Below, in pieces: positions 25,148 through 34,700 of a DNA stretch of 64,000 bases (position 1 is the first letter of the stretch; the number at the start of each line of letters is the position of its first letter). The stretch lies in assembly GCA_022605955.1 (NCBI GenBank), contig JAKCOZ010000018.1:10114001-10178000 (forward strand). The letters are read 5' to 3'. Below the pieces are notes generated by a model. That model had not been told where the DNA came from, ran no database searches, and saw nothing but the letters and a program-made list of their open reading frames with translations. Source of the stretch: Rallus limicola. Its lineage: Eukaryota > Chordata > Aves > Gruiformes > Rallidae. Made by a program: the position numbers and the translations under genes.

Positions 25148-25180
25148 AAGGGGAGGGGAGAGAGGAGGGGAGAGAGGAAC
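25148..25180. repeat. GA-rich short tandem repeat
   Basis: A purine-only stretch in which an AGGGGAGAGAGG-type unit occurs about twice. It is low-complexity with no coding meaning. Confidence 0.7.
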
Positions 25181-27443
25181 AAGCTTTGTTTGTGCCTGGG
25201 GTTAAGCTGGCTTGCCAGGCTCTTGGTGTACAGGTAAATCCTGTGCCTGCCTGTCTTGTGTGGTATTAGTGGATCCAGGTCATATGCCAACAGCAGATGT
25301 TTATGTATCTGGCTATGGAAAAAAGGGTTGGAAGGGGCCCATGTAATCCTTGATGCATCATTTCTGTACAAGTGTGAGCAGGCTTAGAAAAGTAGAGAAA
25401 GTAAAACCAGCAGCTGATAATTCTGCACTTGAGCAACTCTCATACGATTGCAGGCAGAAGAAACCACAGCAGTGGTGCTATGTAGTACGGGAAGGATTTA
25501 AAAAGGTCAAGAAACATCCCTGTGCTTGAGTCTTTCTCTGTGGCTTCCACACATTTCCTGTGTCTCATATCTTCACTGGTGTGGCACTGGCTGCCACTCA
25601 CCCTCTTCTGTCCAACCTCCTGCACCCTTGGAGAAAATCCTGTTGGGAGACTCACTGGGGTTCATTTCAGTGATGGGGGAGCTTCATCTCGTGAGTGTGA
25701 GGACAAGGTGGAGCCGCCCACCAGGTCCCTGCTCTGGGGTTTTTGCCAAACCCTGCTGGCACTGGGCACCCACATGCTGAGTGTTTGGGGACAGAGGCCC
25801 CCTGGTTGCTGTTGACCCCAGCATGGGCTTTGGGTAAAATTTCTGTAGCAGGATCAGGCCCTCTGGGGAACAAGGGGAAGGACCTTGCCTATCTGGGAAA
25901 GCTAGAAGGTCAGTGACTCTGACCTCTGCCTGGGGAACAGAAACCCATTTTTCTTCCCCTTTTCTTTCTCTCCATCTCGTTATTCCCCCCTGTGGTAAGG
26001 CAGCACTTTGTGAAGTCACTGATGCCTTTCTTCTCTGCATCTCAGCCGTGCAGAGAAGTCCCACCATCCTGTTTCCCAGCCAGCTGCAGAAACTGAGAAG
26101 GCAGACCCAGGAGCTGCATTCTTCTATTTGTTTGCACTTATCTATCCCTCTGTGTCTCCTGGAGCAGACTCCCTGCCCCAAGCTTCTCCTCTGCCTTAGG
26201 TAAAGTCCTATCTGAGCCCCAGGGGAGGCAGGCACACTGTAGCTGTTGGCTGATCCTTTTGGGTGGCTCTGGCCTTTGGTTCACCTCTCTGTTTTCCTTT
26301 TGGTGGCTTGAGTCTGTGTTTCTAGGACAGGATCAAGGGCATGTGCTGCAGGAGAGCACAAGTGGGATTCTTTGCTGGCATGCAGGGAGGAGGGAATCAA
26401 AGGACTCCTTATCTATGGATGGAAAGTTTCTGGGCTGCTTATCAGGCACCACATAGAAGATAGATTAAAGTCTTGGGAGCAGCAGTTTGTACTGCAGCGA
26501 GCAGTGTGCTTCTCTGTTCTCATGCTCAGGTGGGTGAATGCCTCTGAGCAAGGTGGTATGTGGGTGGCCCAGAGCTGTGGGGACATGGGTTCCCTGGGCT
26601 GGTGCAGTAGCCTGGTATAGAGCTCACCCACCTGTTCCTTTGCTGCACCCTGTTGCTCTAGGGTGCATGACCCCTGTGACTGTGGAGCTGAGGGAATTTT
26701 TGGGTCTAACTTTACATGGATGTTTGTGTTTCTAAAAAGATCGGCCAAACTAATTTTGGTTATTCTAGTTCCTTTCCAGAGATGGGAATGGAACTTGCTG
26801 TTAGCTGAGTTCACTGCTGATGTAAGCTGACAGTGGAAATGCTGAGGGTGTGTGGCTCGGCCAGGAAGGGAAACTGCTGAGCCACTCTGCAGGCAGCTGG
26901 GGACGAAGAGCTATGATCCTGTGGCCTTGGCTCCTGCAGGGACTCACAGCCTGAGTGTGGGTGTGCCAGCTCTGTGCACTGAGGCTAACTTCCTGCTGCT
27001 CCCTGTGATGGGTGGTCACCTTTCCCAAGGCTCCTGGTGCTGTGTGTCCTGAATCTGGCCACCGGCCACCTGCCACCAGCATATGGGACACAGATGTTTT
27101 TTGGGAGCAGCCAATGGCTGCACGCCATTCTGTGCTGGCAAATTCTGATGGCAAAGCTGTCCCTACCACCCAGCAAAGCCAGAGTTGCTTTGTGCTCCCT
27201 GTGAGTGGGTGGTGATGGCCAGCCACAGGGGATGCTGGAGTAGCTGGGCCTGTGCTGTCAGCATGGAGGGGCACGAGCTGGGTGCCTGCTGGTGGTAAGA
27301 AGTTTGAGTGGCTGCAAAGAGCAAGAGCAGCCTGAGCAAGGATCTCTTGCTGGACCATCAGCTTGTTGCTTTAAAGTTCATTGGTAATGTGAGGTCCCTA
27401 CCTCTGCCTTCCTCTGTGGGGATCACCTATTGTGCAGGAAGCT

Positions 27444-27455
27444 TCTTACCTCTTG
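27444..27455 (-). other. Splice-donor match overlapping the HRH2 stop codon
   Basis: The last sense codons and stop read CTC AAG AGG TAA GAA on the minus strand. This gives a near-consensus 5' splice site, AAGAG|GTAAGA, with the junction between 27450 and 27449. If used, the TAA is removed with the intron and the receptor tail continues into a downstream exon at lower coordinates. I recall a longer C-terminal splice isoform annotated for human HRH2, which would fit, but I cannot confirm it here. Donor strength is seen in the sequence; use is inferred. Confidence 0.5.
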
Positions 27456-28588
27456 AGGGGTCCATGGGTCAGCAAGATCCCTTTCCCGTTCCTCATCTCC
27501 AGTTTCAGGGGTTTACCCTCCTGCTTGCCCCGTCCATGCCTACAGTTCCTGCCCTTGGATTGGGCTTTCTGGAATGGAGACAGGCAGGAGCTCCCAGGAC
27601 CCCCATTCTTCCAGCAGTGCAGCAAGTGCTGGTACGCCAGCCGGAAATCCCTATTGAGAGTCCCATATAGGATGGGGTTCAGGGCTGAGTTGGCATAGCC
27701 CAGCCAGAGAACAATGGACATGGGTGTGCCTTTCACCCTGCTGTCCCCCCACATCCCTCGGTACGTGAACACTGTGAAATAGGGGAACCAGCACACAATG
27801 AACACTCCCAAGACCACTGCCAGCGTCACAGTGGCTTTGTGCTCTTTCACCATGGGTGGCATGGGGCTGTTGCTGCTGCAGCACCACGTGTGGTTTATCC
27901 TCTTGGCCTGCTCCCTCGCTATCTTGAATATCTGGTAGTAGGTGATGCACATGATGACCAAAGGGATGTAGAAGGTGAGCAAGGCATCCACTAGTCCATA
28001 CACAGGGTTCACTTCCAATATGCACTCCTTGCTGCCGTTGGGGACTGTGTTTTGGACAGCTGTCCCATTGGTGTTCCAGCCCAGGTGGATGGGTAGGAAG
28101 GAGACCATCAGTGAAACAGTCCAAATAACAACCAGACCCACAGTCACCCGGGAGGGAGTGACCAGCTGGCTGTAGCGGAGTGGGGTGGTGACAGCAAAGT
28201 AGCGGTCCAGACTGATCATGAAAAGGTTGAGGATGGAAGCTGTGCACAGCATGACATCCAGGCTAGTGTAGATGTTGCATAAAATACTGCCAAAGGGCCA
28301 CTCTTTGGTGACCTCATAGTAGGCGGAAAACGGCAGCACAAGGAGGCCCAGCAGCAGGTCAGTGATGGCCAAGGAGACAATGATGCAGTTTGTCAAGCTG
28401 CGGAGCCGGCGGTCAAGGGTGACAGCCAGACAGACGATGATGTTGCCGCAGAGAGTGACCATGATGAGGATGGTGAGGCAGAACCCAACCAGCAGCTGCA
28501 GGGAGGAGTCCATTGTTCTTTGAGCACTTGTGTGATTGGAACATGGATGCACGGTGCAGTTGTATGGATGGAGCAGTCCTGCTGTCAT
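27446..28588 (-). CDS. HRH2: Histamine H2 receptor (single-exon CDS, 380 aa)
   Basis: This is a class A GPCR that senses histamine at the plasma membrane; the mammalian H2 receptor signals through Gs and cAMP. Seven membrane segments lie near residues 31-54, 66-88, 104-126, 146-166, 198-220, 252-275 and 288-309. Family landmarks are present: D111 in TM3 (amine contact), DRY at 128-130, D201 and T205 in TM5 (the H2-type imidazole-contact pair), CWFP at 266-269 and NPILY at 304-308. C104 and C189 fit the extracellular disulfide, and C325 fits a palmitoylation site after helix 8. N-glycosylation sequons are at N10, N18, N174 and N184. Blocks such as [11 protein letters not shown] and the EGKPLKL tail match mammalian HRH2 (359 aa in human). 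The third intracellular loop is a few residues longer, with a CC pair at 236-237. The start is the first ATG after two in-frame TAG codons (28616-28621). A second ATG at 28511-28513 (residue 26) has a better initiation context but would remove N10 and N18. An HRH2 paralogue is the main alternative. Confidence 0.93.
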   Translation of the reverse strand: MTAGLLHPYNCTVHPCSNHTSAQRTMDSSLQLLVGFCLTILIMVTLCGNIIVCLAVTLDRRLRSLTNCIIVSLAITDLLLGLLVLPFSAYYEVTKEWPFGSILCNIYTSLDVMLCTASILNLFMISLDRYFAVTTPLRYSQLVTPSRVTVGLVVIWTVSLMVSFLPIHLGWNTNGTAVQNTVPNGSKECILEVNPVYGLVDALLTFYIPLVIMCITYYQIFKIAREQAKRINHTWCCSSNSPMPPMVKEHKATVTLAVVLGVFIVCWFPYFTVFTYRGMWGDSRVKGTPMSIVLWLGYANSALNPILYGTLNRDFRLAYQHLLHCWKNGGPGSSCLSPFQKAQSKGRNCRHGRGKQEGKPLKLEMRNGKGILLTHGPLKR

Positions 28589-28950
28589 TCGCTCCAAAGC
28601 TTCTGGAGTGAGTCTCTACTAGGGAGCCCTAGAGCCCTTTGCAAAGTGACCTTGGAGAATGCTGTAGATGCACTTCATATTCAGCTTTCTATGCTAGGAA
28701 CGACATGGTCTAGGGAAAGAAGTGGCCCTGTGGCTTGCTTGTGCCTGTTGGCTCTATCTGGGAGCTCAGTGCTGGAGTTGATCCCCTGTAGCAGCTCTTG
28801 GTGGGTCTCATCTGCTCCCTTTTCCTCTCCTGCCTTCTCTTTTCCTCTGAGCAACGATGAGGTGAGGTCTCATGCACCCTGAATATTTGGCAGGTGGCAG
28901 CGATCAGCAGTGCTCCAGCAGTGACAGCATTGCCACCTCCTGAGGACAAC
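28589..28950 (-). other. HRH2: Proposed HRH2 5' leader part of the coding exon, with splice acceptor
   Basis: On the minus strand a good acceptor, TGCTTTCTTTGCAG, ends at 28951, so the exon would begin at 28950 and run 362 bases to the start codon at 28588. The pyrimidine-rich run before AG is clear. Two consecutive in-frame TAG codons at 28616-28621 close the receptor frame upstream of the ATG, so this stretch is non-coding for the receptor. It holds several short upstream ORFs. The exon boundary is a prediction from motifs alone. Confidence 0.5.
28619..28930 (-). other. Cluster of upstream ORFs in the HRH2 leader
   Basis: On the minus strand four upstream ATGs open short frames before the receptor start: 28930-28904 (8 codons plus stop), 28873-28808 (21 plus stop), 28811-28710 (33 plus stop, its ATG overlapping the previous TGA as ATGA) and 28678-28619 (19 plus stop, in frame with HRH2 but ending at TAG). 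Such uORFs often lower translation of the main frame. They matter only if the transcript includes this leader, which the acceptor at 28951-28952 suggests. Peptide conservation is unknown. Confidence 0.4.
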
Positions 28951-31900
28951 CTGCAAAGAAAGCACCAACTCAGAGCTGCAGCGGGCAAAGGTCCTTTGAG
29001 CTTCCCTTCAAACCCCTCCAGAAATGGGATGTGTACGCTGCCCAGGGTGCTCCAGCCCACTTCAACCTGAACTGAAAACTCCCTTGGCAGCCAGGCAGGC
29101 ATGTTACTGCTAGCCAGCCTCTCCCAGCCCGTGTAACATCAGGTTACTTGGAGAGGGCGGGGATTTTAGGGGCGCTGACGTCCTACAGGTTTATGATGAA
29201 AACAAGGACTGGGAGGATGTGAGAAAAGGGTTTTCCTGAGAAACCAGTGTGTGTTTTTATACAATCTAGTAAAATTAGTCACCCCTCCGCAATTTCTGAA
29301 GCTCAGTTGTGGCTGTAATCTCATTGAACTTTGCCTTTGTATCTGTGCTTTGCAGCAGGTCATGCCTTGGGGTTGTCCCTGCTGTCAGCAACCACTTGGC
29401 TCCTGCAACCCTGAGGGGAAATCCTCACTCTGCTCAGGGCCCTGGCAGGAAAGAGGAACCCATTTGTCAGAGGTGCAATGTCCTGGGGAGGAGATGGCTG
29501 GAAAGGGCTCTGACAGCTTCATCAGTCCTGTTCCTGGGGAGGTAGTGCTGAGGTTTGTTTTTTCAGGGACAGCTTGGATGGAGCTGCTCCTGCTGTGTGA
29601 GAGGGACACAGTGGAGAATATCCCTTGTAGGCTTAGTTGTTGTTGCTATTTTCTTTCTGGATGTGGGTAATGGCAAGCCATGTTTGTAGGGGCAGAAATG
29701 CTGCAGCAAACTTATCTAACCTCCAGAAGAGCCTTTGGCTGCTGATTGTGATGGCCTCCAGGACCATGCTGCAACTAGATGCAAAGGAGCCTTGGTTCCT
29801 GTGTGAGTTCAGGCAACACCCATGTCAGGAAGGTGTATAAAGGGAAACTGAGGCACTGGAATGAGGAGAGAGAATGGGTGCTGGGAGCAGGTTGAGGAGC
29901 CAAACTACCTGTGCTGGGACCCTTGTAGAGCTGACTGCTGTAGTTGTGGTGTCCCCATGAGCTTTCCAGGTGATGTGATGGGTCTCCCCATCCTCCCTGA
30001 TGTGCTGGTGGAGGCGAGCTACACCCACCCCCATGAGTGGTGCAGGAATCAGCCCCCCTGGTCTCCACAGCCTGTGGAATGGCAGTGAAGCCCTGTCTGG
30101 TGATGCACAGGCTTGTGCAGGAAGGTAGAGCTGATCTCTGCAGGATGCAACAGGCTGCAGAGATGAGGCTCCAGAAAAGGTGAAAGTCCAGCCTTGGCAG
30201 AGGACAGAGGTGAGATCTTAAACTCACCCCACAAGAGCAAGATGATAACGTGGAGCAGGCTGAAATAGTCTTCACTTGATTTATGCCTTTGAATCAATGT
30301 TAAAGGCTTGGGGGCCAAGTGAGAGAGTCTACCAGGGAGACTGCATGAGTATATGACCCCTGATTGCCAGGAGCTGTGTGGTGGAGAGATGGGGACTGGC
30401 CTGGCGATGTTAGAGATGATACTTGTAGCCCTGCTGCTTCTCAAAGAATTGAAAGTCAATGACAAGCGATGAATGGGCCCGTGGGAAGCCTTCTGCTGAC
30501 CGGAGTGAACTCATTGCCGGACAGCAGGCCCTCTGAATTTGGGTGCTGGGGTTAGGGCTGTTGGGAGAGGGATGAGATGCTTTCAGCCACGGCGACAGCA
30601 TGAGGAGCGGTTCCTCGCCTCCCGCTGCAGCGCAGGCTCTTGCCATGGAAAGCTCTTTGTTCGCGCACAAAAGGAGCGTGGAACAAGCTGAGCGCTGCCT
30701 GCCCGCTGACGGCAACGGCGAGAACAGGTTGTTCTCGGAGAAGGGTATTTCCAAGTGAAAGGGATGTTTTTTCACTGCTCCCAACATGTGGAAATGGCAG
30801 GGTAAATTATAGGGGGAGTAGCACACTCAGAAAATGCTGTGGGTGGATTGCAGCCTCCTACGTGGCTGCTTCACCACACATCAGCAACCTGCTCCTGCCA
30901 CCAGCTCTTGCGGCTCACGTGGGCACTGCCAGGGCTCAGCTCGGGGTGCTCAGCACATCCTGTGGTGCTGGCTGAGCCACGGGGCAGACCCTGCTGCAGG
31001 CCTGGCCAGGAGTATTATTTCTTATTGCTTTTTCTAATGAGTTCAGGGCAAGAAATGAGCAGTTCATTTCATTTCTCCCCTTGGGCAGGGAGTAGAAAGT
31101 GTTTCCAAGTGAAATGTGGAGCTGCTGGGCTGAGCTGTGGAAGGAAGGAGCAGGGGTCCCTAAATGAAGGAGACAAAGGTGTCCCCATCCCTGCAGAGGA
31201 GCCAGGTACAGCTGGGTTGTCAGTGGCTCTCACCTGCTCCCTCCATGCTTGCTTGGGCCGCACAGCTCTGCTGCCTGCAAACCCTCCTGATGTTGTTCCT
31301 TTACGGCCCAAAGCAGGACCTGCTGCCTGCCAACTGGACATGGGATGTCGCAACCCTGTGGCGGGGGTGTGAGACTTTCCTGTATCTCTTGGCCAAATTA
31401 TGTTATGAAAACATTTTCCCAAGTGATCACATCCTCTAAACATGGATATGCGGGAAAAGCAGGATGGAGGGCTGGTGTAGATGGGGGCTGTGGGGTCTGC
31501 CTGCTGCTTGTCAGAGCACAGTCCCTGGGGCAATGGATGTTTTTCAGGGGTCTCTCCTGGAGCATCATTCCTCTGGCACTCCACATCTGCCCCAGCTCTT
31601 CTGCCCAGGTCACTTGCAGACACCTCTAACATCAGGTCCTGCGGTTTCCGCTCCTGTTGCGTTTTGGCAGAGTGAGTTCATTAACTCCTCAATGTACGAG
31701 CGGAGCAGCTGTTTCCCATGGCAGCCTTTCTAGCAACAGCCTGAATAATGATACCCTTCCAGCCCTGTCTCACCAGGCAGCTTTTACATTTACCTGATTA
31801 TCCTCATTATCACAGCCTGGACTTATTCCTGGTTCAAAATCACCCTCCTGGCAGTGAGGGACGAGACTTGGGCATTGCTTCTGGGTCATCCTTCTAGTGC

Positions 31901-34475
31901 CTTTTCCAGTGGTGCTGGTGCTCTGACATACACTCTCTCTGCTGTGAAGACTTGTCAGGTTGCATTTGTTTTCTTGCAGTCATCCTGGGGTTCCCTAAAA
32001 GCCAGCTATTTCTCCTATGGTGTTTTTAGCTGCTTAGAGTAGCAATTTTTGCTGTTAGTCCCTAAGCATGTGAACTTGTGCCAGCCTGTTGTTTCTGTCA
32101 ATCTCCAGATCCTCTTCTTTGTCCCCTGGAGTACTTAGCCCATTGCCCAGCTCAAAACTTGTCCCAAGTTTCTCACCAGTACGTTTTCTTAAGTAGCTCC
32201 TGTTTTTGAAGTCAAGAGCACTAGTGGAAACCATGAAATAAACCTTATCTCTAGGCTGATCTTTAAGGAACTCTATTAATAGCCTTCTCCCGAAGCATTA
32301 ATGATCCTACCATTGTAATGTACTATTGTCTCCTCATTAGCCTCCTTACAATTCTCATAGCAATTCCTGCCTTCTCCTGCCTGCATAGATATTTTCTGCT
32401 CTGTTGCAGCCCATGTTACACTTGATCCGCTGTGTTCCCATTTCAAATGGCAATTATCCCTTCTGGGGAGGGGGCTGTGATTTATCCATGGGGAATTTCT
32501 CCTATGTTTTACCCTTTTATTTCTCCTCTCCATTTTTTCAGCATCCTTCCCTTCAGCTTCACTTATTCCAGCACTTTGAGCACTTTTGCATCAAGACTAA
32601 TGGAATGCAGCGCCCGCTCTGGCAGTGTAGGTAACACATTTGCTGCTCTCCATTCCTGTGCTGCTGCTTCTGGCATAACAGCCTTGTTTAAAATCTGTTA
32701 AAAGCCTAGGTACTTTGGCACCATGAGCAGAAAGGAGCACTCAGAGTGCCTGAATGTGGCAGCCCATCTTTGGGAAGCATCTCCCACTATCCAGAAGGGC
32801 ACCAATGGTGATGGTTGGGGGCTCAGAAGCTTGAAGTGTTTTAGCTCTGTTCTGGGGACAGGAGGGCTCTGCTCTCAGGCAGACCTGCAATGTCAGGAGC
32901 TAACACTCCTGTGTTAGCTTCTTTCTGAGCAAAGTGCTGGCAGAAGTCACTTAGGAGCAGAGCAAATTCCCTCACCCTGCAGAGCCTGCAGCAGAGCGTC
33001 ATGGCTTTTTCTAAAATTAAGTGCCTCCAGAGAGTAAACATCTGGGCACACCATAAGAGGTACTTCAGCCAAGGCTGTGTGATGGGCTGGATAGGTGGGG
33101 ATTTCTTCTGGTCTGAAAGATGATGTTTGATGGTGGGGAGCGGGCAGGGGTGGGACCCTTCCGTGGAGAGCAGGGACAGCTAGCTTCTGTCCCGCTCTAC
33201 CCTTTATTCCCTCTCACATCACCTTCAAGCACTAATTCTGGCAAATTTGGCCTTGTCCTGTTGTGAGGCAAAGGCTCTGGTGAACGATTGAAACAGCCCT
33301 TTGCTAGTGTCCCTGTGGGGTTGTTTCTGGTTTGTAAGCAGCCTTTCTGGAAAGACTCTGCTCCTCCAGATAGCTCCCATGCGGCGTGGCACCCGGTAGC
33401 ATCCCCCAGCATGCCTCCTCCCCTGCACTTCGTGAACCTGACTGCTGGAGCTCCTGCTCATTGTCTCTGTCTCTTTCTGACAATCTCTTGCTCCCCAGGG
33501 CAGCAGACAGCTGAAGCCTCATTTTTGCAGAGCCCTCTCTGTTCCCCTGGGGCTGTGAGGACACACCGGGGTCCTGCCTGGCTGCCTCCCCTGACACTTT
33601 TGTCGCAGCTCCTTTCTCTCCTCTGCAACCTGGTGCTCTCGGCTCTACCCCAGCCTGAGCCCTAACTGACATTCAGGGACAATTACTGCCTCCAGTGTGA
33701 GCAGAGGGGCTGTGGAAGGCAGGATGTGATTCCCCTCCCCTTCATGGCCCCTAGCCCTCCATTGTGCTGCCTGGGAGGAAAAGGTCTCCATGGGTAAGAG
33801 AGCATTTGGGACCCCTGAGAAGCAGAAAACCCAAAGAGGTGTGTAGAAACCAGCAGAGCAAACAGCACTTTGAAAGTTTGATCTACAGATGGGGTCTGGG
33901 AGAGGCAAAACTTAAAACAGAGGTGCCAGGCTCATGGGTGTGTTTGGAGCTGCTTGGGTACCAGCAGTACAGTCCCAGCCTTCTCCTGAAGCCTATCCTG
34001 GCTAGGGGACAGTATCTAGCCCCACAGAGCCAGCTGTGTCCCTTGAAGGGGCAACCCCTACTCCAGCCAGTGCCCACCAAGGTCTGCGGCAGGTAGGGCT
34101 GGGGTCCTGGTTGAAAGAAGTTGGCTTAGTAGCAACCTCATGGGGAGGCTGCTTATGCTGAGATGCTTCACTCCTGCAGTTGCGGGCACACTCCACCCAT
34201 ATCTTCCCTGTCACCCTCATGTTTTTGGCTCCAGTGGTCCCAATCAGTAACAGCCAGCAGAAGTCCCCAGACTACCCTCTGCTCCAAGCATGGCAGGGCA
34301 GTGATGGCACAAGAGTCTGACGAACAACACCCTCTTGCTCTGACCAAGGTGGTTCATTGTGGGCTGCTCAGTACACCCCAACCTCAGAGAGAACCCGCCA
34401 ACCCCTCTGAGGTCCTACATAGAGAGTGATTTACCAGCGTAACAGCCAAGAGAAAAAGTAAGGCAAAAGCTTTAC
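28951..34475 (-). other. HRH2: Proposed HRH2 first intron
   Basis: This 5.5 kb stretch lies between the candidate donor next to 34476 and the strong acceptor at 28951-28952. I see no coding sequence in it. It is mostly unique sequence with a short CpG-enriched patch at about 30585-30740. The span depends on both splice-site calls and could be shorter if transcription starts at an internal promoter. Confidence 0.35.
30585..30740. promoter_or_regulatory. Short CpG-enriched patch, possible alternative promoter or enhancer
   Basis: About 155 bases hold many CpG dinucleotides (gcggttcctcg, gttcgcgcac, ctgacggcaacggcg) in a CpG-poor surround. It lies about 2 kb upstream of the HRH2 start codon. 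No convincing minus-strand splice donor follows it, so promoter use is doubtful. An enhancer or a small exon without obvious coding is equally possible. Confidence 0.25.
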
Positions 34476-34700
34476 CTGGGAAAGGTGCTGCTTTCCCACG
34501 GCCCCGGCCAGGTGGAAGCCTCCGTGGCTGTGCTTCCTCCAACTTTCCCCTGACGTGCGTGGCTCAGTTAGTGAAGGCAGAAGCGTGTGTGCTGCGAGCG
34601 GTAGCTGCTTCCTCCCCTCCCTCCCTCCCTCCCTCCTCGCGTACCAACATCTAGGCTGCACGGTGACTGCAACATGAGTCAGACCACAAGTGGGTGGGAT
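34476..34700 (-). promoter_or_regulatory. HRH2: Candidate HRH2 promoter and non-coding first exon
   Basis: This stretch is enriched in CpG relative to its flanks and contains a (TCCC)n tract, a CRE/HIF-like TGACGTGCGTG core near 34551 and an AP-1 site (TGAGTCA) near 34675. On the minus strand it ends in a moderate splice donor, TTTCCCAG|GTAAAG, with the last exon base at 34476 (position +5 is A, not G). No TATA box is obvious. Together with the acceptor at 28951-28952 this gives a simple two-exon model, as in other HRH2 genes with a non-coding first exon. The 5' end near 34.7 kb is a guess. Confidence 0.33.
34612..34636. repeat. (TCCC)n simple repeat
   Basis: A pyrimidine tract of about six CTCC/TCCC units, purine-rich on the minus strand. 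It sits inside the candidate HRH2 promoter, where such tracts can be polymorphic and nuclease-sensitive. Confidence 0.85.

Larger units (their letters stand above)
21170..27445. other. HRH2 3' flank, including probable 3' UTR
   Basis: There is no coding gene I can support. The part next to 27445 should be HRH2 3' UTR if the stop at 27446 is used. Reading down the minus strand from there, the first poly(A)-signal-like motif I noticed is ATTAAA at 24809-24804, with another ATTAAA near 24547. Both are weak evidence. A T17 run lies at 22774-22790 and a GA-rich tract at 25148-25180. Confidence 0.4.

Noticed and set aside
25325..25370. Possible CR1 tail (GTTGGAAGGGGCCCATG)
   Set aside because: Only a dozen bases match and there is no flanking CR1 sequence.
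27651..28247. 198-codon frame inside HRH2 on the same strand
   Set aside because: It is an out-of-frame shadow of the receptor coding sequence.
28586..28597. Extending HRH2 by three codons to a TTG at 28597
   Set aside because: TTG is not a normal nuclear start in vertebrates. The first ATG is at 28588, after two in-frame TAG codons.
28710..29102. 130-codon minus-strand frame just upstream of HRH2
   Set aside because: It crosses the strong splice acceptor at 28951-28952 and shows no family match. Only its last part could be a leader uORF.
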